Source of the DNA: Nitzschia sp. DOCU1
Lineage: Eukaryota; Bacillariophyta; Bacillariophyceae; Bacillariales; Bacillariaceae
Reading direction: 5' to 3'
Assembly (NCBI GenBank): GCA_951394045.1
Contig: OX595988.1
Location: forward strand, 2,495,352 to 2,559,351
Length of the DNA stretch: 64,000 nucleotides
The translations under genes were made by a program, and so were the position numbers. Below, in pieces: positions 38,403 to 47,563 of the stretch (positions are counted from its first letter, which is position 1; every line of letters starts with the position of its first letter). The notes under the pieces are model-generated. The model was not told the DNA's origin, did not search any database, and worked only from the letters and a program-made list of their open reading frames with translations.

Positions 38403-39761
38403 ATGGCGTCGCCAATGGAACAGCCCTTGGGTGAATTGCAAGTTGCCGACAGTCGGTTCCTCGGTTTTTGCTTCCGCGTTTCCAAGCTCAACGAAGCGAT
38501 CCAATGGCAATCCAAACTGAAATTACAATATCCAAATGCCGCTCACGTGCCCATGGTATTTTTTAACAAGTTGACAACAAGCTTTGATGGTGATGAAGAT
38601 GGAGAACCTCCCGGTTCGGTGGCACCTGGCATTTTGGAGGTACTACGCGAAAGCAGTGGTGAGCACAATAATAACTTGGCGGTGGTCATTGTTCGATATT
38701 TCCAAGAAAAGTTGCTAGGCGTCACATGTGGACGATTGCCTCAATGTTATCAGTCCATTGCCAGGTTGACAATTCATCGCTATCTCAACAGCAACAACAA
38801 AGCACCACTGATATGGGAGATTCCTAGACCAACCAAAAATATCTACGGCATGGCAGCTGGCGATTGTGAGCTGATTCTCAATGTCGTTCCAGATCCCGAC
38901 GGAACCTTGTTGGATCAGGTGCGCAATGAACTGGATTTTGGGGGCTTTCGGGGAGCGGCTGGAGAAGTCTTGCCTCGGTTGCAAAATCTACAAGCCGACT
39001 TGTCCGATCATCTCATTCCAGTCTATCGATATCCAGGAAATTACAATGGTCAAGAGTGGGCCACCTTTGAATGGGCGCCCACATCCAAACAAATCAAGGC
39101 GGCTGTGGAAAGGGCTCTCCAGCCGTTGGTGCATCAAACCATGAATCATTGTGTGACGAATTACTATCGCGATGGAAAGGATTTTATTGCACATCATAGT
39201 GACAAGGATTTGGATTTGAACCGTGAGGGAGTCATTGTCAGTGTCAGTCTGGGAGACGAACGCATCTTGGAATTGCGACGACGAACCGACCCTAAGGATG
39301 TCACACGGATTATTTTGCCGCATTTAAGTATGCTTGTACTGGGACCAAAGACAAACCAGCAATTCAGCCATTCTATTCTCGTAAAAGAAGAATCCACGCA
39401 ACCTCGTATCAGTTTGACGTTGCGACAAGTCAAAACCTTTTTGGATACCACTACAGGGCGACTATTCGGACAAGGTGTCCAAGCCAAGTCAGTCTCGGAG
39501 ATCCGACAGCGTCACATGCTGGAGAATATTGGGTGGTTTGGAGGATTTTGTGCGCTATCGGCGTGGTTGGTGGGGAGCAACCACAAATCGAAGCAACGAA
39601 ATCGAGATCCCCCCATGTTGCAGTCCACGCTATTGACGGGTCTATTTGCGACAGGTGTTTTATCCCTACGGTATTTGAACAATTGGCGTTACCAAAAGCG
39701 GGAGGAAGAGCTGGCGAGGGAGTTCTTCTCTAAAACGTCCATGAGTGGGACCAAATATTGA
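38403..39761 (+). CDS. UPF0029/IMPACT-like domain fused to AlkB-like dioxygenase with TM tail
   Basis: 452 residues from the ATG at 38403. Residues 10-125 resemble the UPF0029 (IMPACT/YigZ N-terminal) fold: SRFLGFCFRVSKLNEAIQW, DEDGEPPGSVAPGILEVL and VVIVRYFQEKLLGV. Residues 200-345 are an AlkB-like 2OG-Fe(II) oxygenase: NYYRDGKDFIAHHSDKD (H265-x-D267), VSVSLGDERILELRRR, the distal His323 (QFSHSI) and RISLTLR (Arg335/Arg341) for 2-oxoglutarate. Residues about 375-391 and 406-424 are hydrophobic, likely membrane segments. AlkB enzymes demethylate nucleic acids or proteins by oxidation; UPF0029 domains occur in translation-linked proteins. The combination, with a membrane tail, is not an arrangement I know. 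Confidence 0.8.
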   Translation: MASPMEQPLGELQVADSRFLGFCFRVSKLNEAIQWQSKLKLQYPNAAHVPMVFFNKLTTSFDGDEDGEPPGSVAPGILEVLRESSGEHNNNLAVVIVRYFQEKLLGVTCGRLPQCYQSIARLTIHRYLNSNNKAPLIWEIPRPTKNIYGMAAGDCELILNVVPDPDGTLLDQVRNELDFGGFRGAAGEVLPRLQNLQADLSDHLIPVYRYPGNYNGQEWATFEWAPTSKQIKAAVERALQPLVHQTMNHCVTNYYRDGKDFIAHHSDKDLDLNREGVIVSVSLGDERILELRRRTDPKDVTRIILPHLSMLVLGPKTNQQFSHSILVKEESTQPRISLTLRQVKTFLDTTTGRLFGQGVQAKSVSEIRQRHMLENIGWFGGFCALSAWLVGSNHKSKQRNRDPPMLQSTLLTGLFATGVLSLRYLNNWRYQKREEELAREFFSKTSMSGTKY

Positions 39762-40116
39762 GAGCAATCTGGACACAAGAAGACGCATCGACTCTTCCGG
39801 GGGCTATCGTATTCTCTGGGCTAAACTTGTGCAAGCATTCGCAACAGCAAATAAAGCACATAGATAGAGTCGGGAATTAGTTTAGTTAATGGCTGGGAAT
39901 AGATACTGTATGGTTACGGTGTCTTGGTGTGTAGTGACGAACGCTGTATAAGTGTTGGGTGCTGGATTCACTGGTTTTCCTCAAAGTCGTCGAACGTTCT
40001 TGGCCCTTTGCCGTGTTTGTATAGAGTTTCCATATAAAAAAACATATTTTCATCGGGCCGTCACTGAGCACTTTCGGTCGACTACGTAGAACATATGTCA
40101 CGCTATCTCCGAATCT
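39762..40116. other. Intergenic
   Basis: 355 bp between two convergent 3' ends; nothing recognised. Confidence 0.45.
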
Positions 40117-40347
40117 CTAGACCCTCCAAGAAGTTGGGACTTCATACAGAATCGTCGCCACAATCATCAACAAACAAAGGCTCAGAATCGGCACAATTGT
40201 TAGAAGGATCCACTCGTTCTTTTCTCCCAGCGTTGGGTTGCGAAAAAGATACGAATCTTTTCGATACAGGAAAATTTCCCGTGTATCGGCTTTTGGCTCG
40301 TTGAGAGTGGCGGTCTCGTTGTTGTTGCTGCTGTTGAGGAAGTCCAT
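40117..40347 (-). CDS. Small single-TM protein (candidate)
   Basis: 76 residues from an ATG at 40347. A polar N-terminus (NSSNNNETATLNEPKADTRE) is followed by ILLTIVPILSLCLLMIVATIL, one strong membrane helix, and a short tail (YEVPTSWRV). An overlapping Gln/Ser/Lys-rich frame on the same strand (40142-40525) is less protein-like. No family recognised; an upstream exon is possible. Confidence 0.4.
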   Translation of the reverse strand: MDFLNSSNNNETATLNEPKADTREIFLYRKDSYLFRNPTLGEKNEWILLTIVPILSLCLLMIVATILYEVPTSWRV

Positions 40348-40678
40348 GTTGATGATCTTTTCGTGACACTAGAGTAGAGGTTGCAAGAAGAAAGCTTTTG
40401 TATTTATGTTGAGAACACTGAGATGGTTTTGAAGATTTCGAACCCGAACAATTGGCTTTGGGCGAGACACAACCAGAACAGGATCGGCAAGATTGGTCTT
40501 CTCGTTTGGTCGAGGCAAGGCTCACCCGGCGACCAATCGGGTCGGAGGGCGCGCAAGAAAACCTTGTTGGATGGGAGGGCTCGGAGCATGTGCAGCATAT
40601 CCCTGTGGCTATCGCTGCTACCTATGAAGGTAGCAATCGATAGTTCATTTTTCTCTCTCGCGTGTCCTGAAATTCAAA
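40348..40678. other. Divergent promoter region
   Basis: 331 bp between the small TM candidate and the DUF4239 gene; no clear motif. Confidence 0.4.
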
Positions 40679-42348
40679 ATGGTCCCCAAATTCCGATGGA
40701 TCAACGCCACCCATTTTCTACCCTTGATCTCATCTGCACTACTACATCCCCATTGTTTGGTCGGTCTTGCTCTTGAGAGGAGAAGAATGTTACGGAATAC
40801 CGTAAATCGTCGCCTTGACCTATTGGCCCTCTTGATTCTTTGTATCGACCTTCAGGCCTGGACGTTTGGATTTTCTGTGGCTGGGCGATGGGCACTGACG
40901 AGGCGGCCTCCTCGTGGAACAAGGGCCGTCGACAAAATTCTACGGGCCGGCAATGACGATAATAAGGAGGAACCTACCAATGGAGAAATGCCAAAAGAAT
41001 TGACGGTTGCAGTGGACGAATTATTAGCAGCGAATGATTGCAAACCCGGCGAAGCATGTGATTTGGGGGAGGCGTTTGAACGTGAACTCGAGGAAGGATA
41101 TAGGCGACGATATCCTGAGATTATCCGACGACAGAATAGTTTCATTGACGATGTGATCGAAGCAGTTTTGGATACGGTATTCGTGCGCCGACAAAATAGT
41201 ACGAGTCTCAAAAAGATGTTCCTTACCAAGAGATCATATGGGCGAAATGCAACATTTTCCAAGGAGTCTCTGACAAAGCCGCCAGTGGTCGAAGATCTGC
41301 TTCCTTATCCCACGCCGATAGCTGACAGCTTCTATCTCAGTGTCCCCGCGGCGATCTTGACGTTTCTTGTTTCATCTGCCATTTTTCCATTCCTGGCAGA
41401 TTTTATGGTCGATTTCGTTGACATCCCCCCTGCCAACCTGGAGCAAATCAATTCCAAGCTTGTCCCTGGCATATCAATCCTATACGGTACATTTATATCT
41501 TTAACGTTGTCCATTCTCTACAACCGCCAACGACAAGTACAGGACAGCGTGGCGCAGGAAACATCGCTGCTGGGTTTTCTCCTGCATAATATGGTATCAC
41601 TTTTTAGACGAGACCGGAAGCGGATGGTGCGAGCTGGTCAATCAGCGGCAGATCAAGTGAGGATTCTTTTGAGAGAGAATCGGGGGATTGAATTTATGAA
41701 CTTAATATACACAGATCCCTATATTCGGTTACTGGAGTTGATTGAAGAGGAGGAAGAACGATTAGTTGAAGAGCATGGAGACTTTTTTACCAAAGGGGTG
41801 AGTGTTTGAGCCGTCCTTCCTCTGTTCTCAGGGAGTAGTGGTGGCACCACTTTTCGTAATCTCACCATGTATGTTCATAGCCTGTTCTAAGCACTTGTCG
41901 AGATACGATCAAAGACTTACGGAAGATCCGGGCCAGTCGACTGAGTGATGAATCCCTGTTTCTTCCGCAAACGCATTATTTCATCCTCAAAACATTGACT
42001 TCGCTTCTCCTTGTTGGGTACTTCTTCGCCGTGCTTCCGTCGGTAGATGAACTTGGCTACGTTCCGTTCGAATGTTCCGTCTTGTTTGGGACGCTTTGTA
42101 CTGTCTACCTGCTCTTCTATGCCTTTGCCTATGATTTGAACGACTTGTACAATGGTGTCTTTCAGATCCGTCGAGGCAGTTCTGCAAGCCATTTGTTGGA
42201 AATCAAAAAGATTGTCGCAGATCACCCTTGGCTGCGCTTTGAAGTAAGCTTTGAGCGGGTAAATCGGGAGATCCTCTGTTTCTATCCTGGGCTGGCCGAG
42301 GTCTGGTTTGAGAATGAACAGAACATGCAACCGGGTCGGCTAAGGTGA
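40679..42348 (+). CDS. DUF4239 (bestrophin-like) membrane protein
   Basis: Two exons, 40679-41797 and 41881-42348, with an 83-bp intron (AAAGGG|GTGAGT ... TTCATAG|CCTGTT), give 528 residues. Exon 1 carries a membrane segment (SVPAAILTFLVSSAIFPFLADF), then PGISILYGTFISLTLSILYNRQRQVQDSVAQE, the signature of the DUF4239 fold. Exon 2 supplies RDTIKDLRKIRASRLSD, two more membrane segments (LTSLLLVGYFFAVL and VLFGTLCTVYLLFYAF), and DLNDLYNGVFQIRRGSS. The four-helix layout resembles bestrophin-like anion channels, but transport is not shown. A second ATG at 40787 would begin MLRNTVNRRLDLLALLILC and look more like a targeting signal (possibly plastid). Without the intron, half the domain would be lost. 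Confidence 0.8.
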
Positions 42349-42426
42349 CCAAGTCAAAAGTGGGAAGATGCTATAGTTTAGTATCAGGAAAGTTCAGGTT
42401 ATTGCTTGGGCTATAGGGTGCTGATT

Positions 42427-43760
42427 TTAGAGCTTTCTGGTAAAATGTTTAGTTCTGCGCCTTAGGGGAGGCGTCTCTGCGTGTCTTCGTTTGCGAGGGC
42501 TTGACCACATATTTGGTGCCCCTAATGTAGACGCAGCTCTCTTCTCTGGGCTGACTTCGACGGCCAGATCGCTTGTGTTTTGAAATGTCAGCACTCGAGA
42601 CCTAGCTGACCGAGCCTGGGCCGGAGCAAGCTCAGCGATATGTTCCACCGCCAAGCTTTCACCAGCTGCTGCCTTTTCTGCTGCAGCAGCCTCAGGCGAC
42701 ACAAACGCGGGCTTTTGGTCTCTAGCATCGCGTAACATACCAACCAGTTCGGCTTTCTTCGCATCTGGGGGTGGTTGCAGTTCATGCTTCAACAGTTCAG
42801 CTTTCAGTTCTTTCACAGTAAGTCTCTCGGGTCCTGTTTCTTCAAGTCTTGTTTCCGCCGACTCGCGAGCACAATGAGAGATAAATGGTACACAGTCTTT
42901 TGTCGGCGTGACGATGGTTTCGGCCTTTGAAAGACCGAGAGGCTGGCAATGATTACAAGCATAGCACGTGCGGTTGTTAATGGGCCACGATTTAATCGAT
43001 GATCCGCAACGCGGGCATTTTGATGTGTTATAAATGTATCGACGCAGTTTTGGTTTTCCGAGCGCTTTGGCTTCTTCGGGGTCGACTGTAAGGATGGAGC
43101 CAGTTTCAAATCCTCGTTACGGTGTGTTGCCAAATCCGTTTGAATCCTCGTTACGGTGTGGTGCCAAATCCGTTTGAATTCGTCATTCCTGAGGTCCCTC
43201 CCCTTACAGTCAGGATGGACGCCTGCTTTGAAAAGGATCTCGCATCGGTAAATGTTCCCAGGCCCCGCAAAATAGCTTTGATCCATTATGAGGGCACCGA
43301 TCGATTTGTTTGATTTTTGGACTTTTGCACACAACCTTTCTTCATCGGCGTCTTCACGCAGTGGATCTTCGCCTAGCATGTCCCGCTTGGTGTGGTACAA
43401 GCTCATCGTCCCGTGTTGTACAGTCATGGCACTCAAATCAGCGACGACATCCTCGTGCTCAAGTCTTAGCCTGTTTGTCTTCGACGGTTCCGGTGCATCC
43501 GAAGGGTCCTCGTACACTGCCCAATTTCCTGCCATTCCAAAATGAATATGTACCACTACAACGTTGTCTTCGTCCTTTGGATCTCCAAAAAAGGCGAAAA
43601 GGTTCTTGCCGATGGCCTCTATTCGAAAGAACACTTTATTGTTGATTAGAGCAGAGCCTCCGTTGAACTTGCCGTTCGGGCTCCATGCAGTGAACTTCTT
43701 GCCGACAAGCCGTTTCTTGTGCAATGCTGCAACCCGATGAACACTGTGGCCTTCTACCAT
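42427..43760 (-). CDS. Nei/NEIL-type DNA glycosylase with zinc finger and SAP domain; frame interrupted
   Basis: From the ATG at 43760 the protein starts M-V-E-G-H, with Val2 (as in NEIL3) instead of Pro2, and Glu3. HIHFGMAGNW, IGALIMDQSYFAGPGNIYRCEILF and DEFKRIWHHTV follow (catalytic domain, helix-two-turn-helix). A different frame, 43116-42427, continues it: RGFETGSILTVDPEEA, then a zinc finger (SKCPRCGSSIKSW ... NNRTCYACNHCQ with the expected Arg), then a SAP motif (LTVKELKAELLKHEL...KKAELVGML) and a basic tail. The enzyme would excise oxidised bases by beta/delta elimination. The two parts meet at a 34-bp tandem duplication (43109-43176) and are out of phase. No convincing intron joins them, so this copy may be disabled, mis-sequenced or unusually spliced. 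Confidence 0.75.
43109..43176. repeat. 34-bp tandem duplication in the glycosylase gene
   Basis: Two adjacent 34-bp copies, 43109-43142 and 43143-43176, differ at one base (GTGTGTTGCC/GTGTGGTGCC). Since 34 is not a multiple of three, the duplication itself shifts the frame. Confidence 0.95.
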
Positions 43761-44326
43761 GATTCTGAACAGGCCACAGAAACGCGACAAGCGGAAAATC
43801 TATCAAGGGAAGCCCACGATCTTTGATCAGATGTCAACCGCCTTTTCAGGTTTCAATGCATTGTGGCTTGTGATGCATGAAGGTGGCAAAATTGCCGATT
43901 GGCTGAGACAATTGGTACATGATTCGTCGATGTTGTGTTTCCTGATCCATGAGTCAGCATGATGAAGGGGACGTGCGAATTTTGCCGCCAAAACGAGGTG
44001 CGTATTCGTGAGCTCGGCGGCAATTCAAAGAACTTTCTGAGCGCGCACGTCAGTCTACGCCCTGTCCATTCAACGGTTAATGGCACATTTCCAACGGTTG
44101 ATTGCGACACACTCATTTTTCTATGTTTTCGGCTTACTTAATGGGAAGGACTTATCGCCAGTTGTTCTAGCCGGAAGTCGTCCACTATCGCCATTTTGCC
44201 CCCAGCTCTCGCAAGTCGCACCTCTCGAAAATTTTGCGAGTTTCGGTCGGTTGCAGATTACAACATCGACACTCAACTGAAAGAGGAGCACCAAGAACTG
44301 CGAAACTCTCTTCGAACCAACCAACA
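43761..44326. other. Divergent promoter region
   Basis: 566 bp between the glycosylase and a plus-strand hypothetical gene. No recognised coding sequence or repeat. Confidence 0.45.
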
Positions 44327-46111
44327 ATGCGCTACGACGTCTTCAAAAAAGCCCGGAAGAGGCACAAAGAGGCTGTTGTTGCCAAGCTCGAAGGTGCGAA
44401 GAAAGATCGAAAATCGATATCGCCAGAACAAAGTGAGGACTCCGACACCGACCAAGACGAGATGAGGGATCCTATCGAAACTCGCTATCAAAGTAGACTA
44501 TCCAGATCACCAAAGTATCTCCCGCGTACGCGGATTGGGATTGAACCAGTGGACGGAGGTCGTGATGTAGGGCCATCAGACCTTGCTGAAGCGGTGAAAG
44601 TAAAGAACAGGCATCAGCGAAAAGGATTTCTACCTATCGCCATGCCACGACCTGACTCTAAACACGAAGACGATGATGAATACGACTATCGCTCGGAGTT
44701 CGAAGCTCCAGACCACATTGAGCTTATTCAGTCTACCTCCTATGAGGACGCCCGGACAGAGGTTTCTGAGATTACCCATCTGACTTATGGTGTCCTTAGA
44801 CAACCTTTGTCTCGTGAGTCCGGCTTGGTGTTCCCAGCACGGCCGCACGCGCGGCTTGGTCCTCATATTGAGCATCTTGAGGATGTGGAAGAAGTGTCTG
44901 AAGAATACGCAGAAGCAGCGAGGCGCATCAAAGTGGATGTTACTGATCTTGACGGCATCCACGATGCGGTCAATCTAGTGCGCCCGGAACTTAGCCCGAA
45001 GGGCCCACGATATGCGCGGATGGAGAACCGACACGGGCTCCCATATGAAGTCACAGACTTCAGAGCAGAAGATGATGCAAGTGATGACTCTTGGGGTCAG
45101 GCCATCGTTGGGAGCAGCGTACCACGAGAGCAGGTGCTTCCGTCGGAGCCAATCGATGCTGAGAAATTTCTTGCAGCGAGAGAGATGAGACAAAGCGCGC
45201 CACGACCGCAGCCATTGTCTATGGAACAGCTGCGTGAGGATTTTTTGCCTACACCCAAAGCGGGGTCCTTGACACAACGAACATTTGCTTCACTTAAGGA
45301 AACACTGTCTAAAGATGGGGAGATTATTATCGACCTGTCGGAGATCCATGATGATGACATCAACGCGGTTGAGGTAACGAAAACGAGCCCTACAGCACCC
45401 AATAGTACTCTACGGCGAGAACTGATCGAGTCTAAGAACACCCTTCCGAAAATCGTTCCAGGATCTACTCGATCACAAGGAGCCCCGAAATCCCCGGAAT
45501 CGTCCCTTCAACCACCTCACGGGTATTCTCCAAAAGAAGCAGAACGTACCAAGAAGGAAAGCGAGTCTAGGAAAAAAGTGGCCAAGGATCCCGAAGCAAA
45601 ATTTGCTTTGGCTGTAGAGATTCCTAAAGCAAGCACTCCAGCTGCTGCCACCAATACATTTCTAGCGGATTCCATGCAGGCGTTGAAGGAGCTGGCTGAT
45701 GGCATTGGATCACATCTAGGGAAGATTGATCTCCTTCCCGAAAACAAGATGGCGGAGATGTTGGGTGTTCTGGACAAGGATCTCAAGGCAACATCCGATA
45801 AAGTGCCACAAGGGAAGGAGGTGGTAGAGTACTTGGGCAACCAGCTCAAGAACAACGCGTGCGTAAAGGACAGTACACTGACGTGCGAACCCCCGAAACA
45901 ACCCAATTTGAACTTCACTTCTCCTTCGATCGATGAGATGGTAGTCATGGTGAAGGAAACATATCAAAAGAACATCCTGAATTGTGGGCTTCCTGCTCTG
46001 GGAGCGCAAAAACCCGCAGCATCCATCCCGGTGCCACAGGAATTCATGGTGCCGCTTTCGTTGGATCAATCCTCTCGACACTACCGATCCTCGGTGCCCC
46101 AAAGTCGATGA
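44327..46111 (+). CDS. Hypothetical protein, charged and disordered
   Basis: 594 residues from the ATG at 44327 (the frame is open upstream but without ATG). The start is basic and helical (MRYDVFKKARKRHKEAVVAKLEGAKK). The middle is acidic (HEDDDEYDY, EDVEEVSEEYAEAARRI). A later helical part (ADSMQALKELADGIGSHLGKIDLL, MVVMVKETYQKNIL) contains few charges. There is no signal peptide, membrane helix or enzyme motif that I can identify. A single long uninterrupted frame and even composition support a real gene; no function is assigned. Confidence 0.65.
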   Translation: MRYDVFKKARKRHKEAVVAKLEGAKKDRKSISPEQSEDSDTDQDEMRDPIETRYQSRLSRSPKYLPRTRIGIEPVDGGRDVGPSDLAEAVKVKNRHQRKGFLPIAMPRPDSKHEDDDEYDYRSEFEAPDHIELIQSTSYEDARTEVSEITHLTYGVLRQPLSRESGLVFPARPHARLGPHIEHLEDVEEVSEEYAEAARRIKVDVTDLDGIHDAVNLVRPELSPKGPRYARMENRHGLPYEVTDFRAEDDASDDSWGQAIVGSSVPREQVLPSEPIDAEKFLAAREMRQSAPRPQPLSMEQLREDFLPTPKAGSLTQRTFASLKETLSKDGEIIIDLSEIHDDDINAVEVTKTSPTAPNSTLRRELIESKNTLPKIVPGSTRSQGAPKSPESSLQPPHGYSPKEAERTKKESESRKKVAKDPEAKFALAVEIPKASTPAAATNTFLADSMQALKELADGIGSHLGKIDLLPENKMAEMLGVLDKDLKATSDKVPQGKEVVEYLGNQLKNNACVKDSTLTCEPPKQPNLNFTSPSIDEMVVMVKETYQKNILNCGLPALGAQKPAASIPVPQEFMVPLSLDQSSRHYRSSVPQSR

Positions 46112-46361
46112 AATACTCATACAACTCGTGATGTACAACGACAATTGTTAAACAAGTAAAGATTATCAAACATCGAGTCACAGCCTGAACCTATTCCATC
46201 TTCCCACTTCCAGTACTTAGGTAATCAGAATAAGTTACACTTGGATGGCACACCTTCCACTGAACAAAACAGCAAGTCTAATTTTACAATTCATCACGGG
46301 CGTAAGCAGAACATTCAAAAGTAGGGTTGTGGGGTGGTGGGATGCAACAATCGAAAAAGCT

Positions 46362-47024
46362 TTATGCACGAGGCGCCGAGACCGCGGCATCCGTTTGATT
46401 GACCGCCGAGATCATCTGGTCCACAGCTCGCAAAATTTGTTGTTCCGTTTGCTTGGAATCATGCAACCGCTTCTTCATTGTCTGTCCGTGATCTTTCAGA
46501 AGGAATCGGACAGCCAACTTTTGACGATACACCGACAACCAATGCTGCTTGCGTGCTCCATCGTAACTGGTCCTGTTCCACAAGCAAGAAGTAACGACAA
46601 CCAATCACGTGAGCAAGGACTAGCCGAAACCAACGGCAATTGGCGGAACAAGCCCTCGTTATGCTTGTGGCAGCAACAATCCGTACCAGATTTTTCCCGC
46701 ATCATATCCCTTGCGTGATGGAAATTTCAGCACAAACGTCCCGTTGGGATTAATGTGGAGGCCACTGTCCAATCCCTTCTGTTCTACCCATTCCGCTCGA
46801 CTTGTTTGCAAGTGCTGCAGAACAACTTTCGACACATGGTGCATATAGACAGGGAAAAATCCATTTTGCCGTTGGATTTCACTTGCATTCGCACTACGGA
46901 ACCGCCTCTGAATGTCGTCAGAAGATGGGACGGATATCGTCGTCGCAGCTCGTCCCAACGACGCCAATGGAGAAAACGTTGCCTTACTGACGACACTTTT
47001 TCCGATGAGATGCAAAGAAAACAT
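46362..47024 (-). CDS. Hypothetical, probably mitochondrial protein
   Basis: Two exons, 47024-46687 and 46572-46362, with a 114-bp intron (ATCTG|GTACGG ... GAACAG|GACCAG); the phases fit and give 182 residues with GKIW-TSYDGARKQHWL at the join. The start (MFSLHLIGKSVVSKATFSPLASLGRAATT) lacks acids and is rich in Ser, Lys and Arg, as expected for a mitochondrial presequence. The core (HINPNGTFVLKFPSRKGYDAGKIW ... WLSVYRQKLAVRFLLKDH) looks like a compact conserved domain, followed by a helix (KQTEQQILRAVDQMISAV). I do not recognise the family. Confidence 0.6.
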
Positions 47025-47563
47025 TTTCGGTAACTCGATATGAAAACTTGCAAAAAGAAAACTTTCCTTGAAACAAGACAGAGTGAGCCCGGGCCTTGGA
47101 TTCCAACGGAGTGGTCAAGTAATGCGACGCCGATGTAGTTTGTGGTTAATTGCTTGGAAGGTTAAACGTCGATACGATCGAGTTTCTTCTTCAGAACTTT
47201 ATGGAGGAAAACACGTACCCCTCCTTTCTCTTCCTCCTCAATCAGAACGTAGGAAGGCGAAAATACGACCTCTCAGGATACCTTGAGTGAGGCCTCTCAT
47301 TAAATAACCTCGTGACATCATGCTCGTGCGTTTGAGGCCCTTTTAGGCCTCCACATCAATGACCAAAGGTGATTGATCGGACGAATCGAATCATTGCGTT
47401 GCATCCAATCTTTTTTGGATCGGGAATCCAAAGCCTCTATTGATGATGTTGCAGATTTTCATGATTGAGGCTTGACTTTTTCTCGATGTGTATGATGCCT
47501 TTCCGCACCCCAGTGTAATAGACGGCGAGTAGTGACAAAAGGGCGGCACGGCAATCCTAAAAA
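47025..47563. other. Divergent promoter region
   Basis: 539 bp between the mitochondrial-type gene and the exonuclease gene. No recognised element. Confidence 0.4.

Noticed and set aside
41917..42330. A 137-residue minus-strand frame
   Set aside because: The plus strand here encodes the second exon of the DUF4239 protein, whose motifs and splice phase fit.
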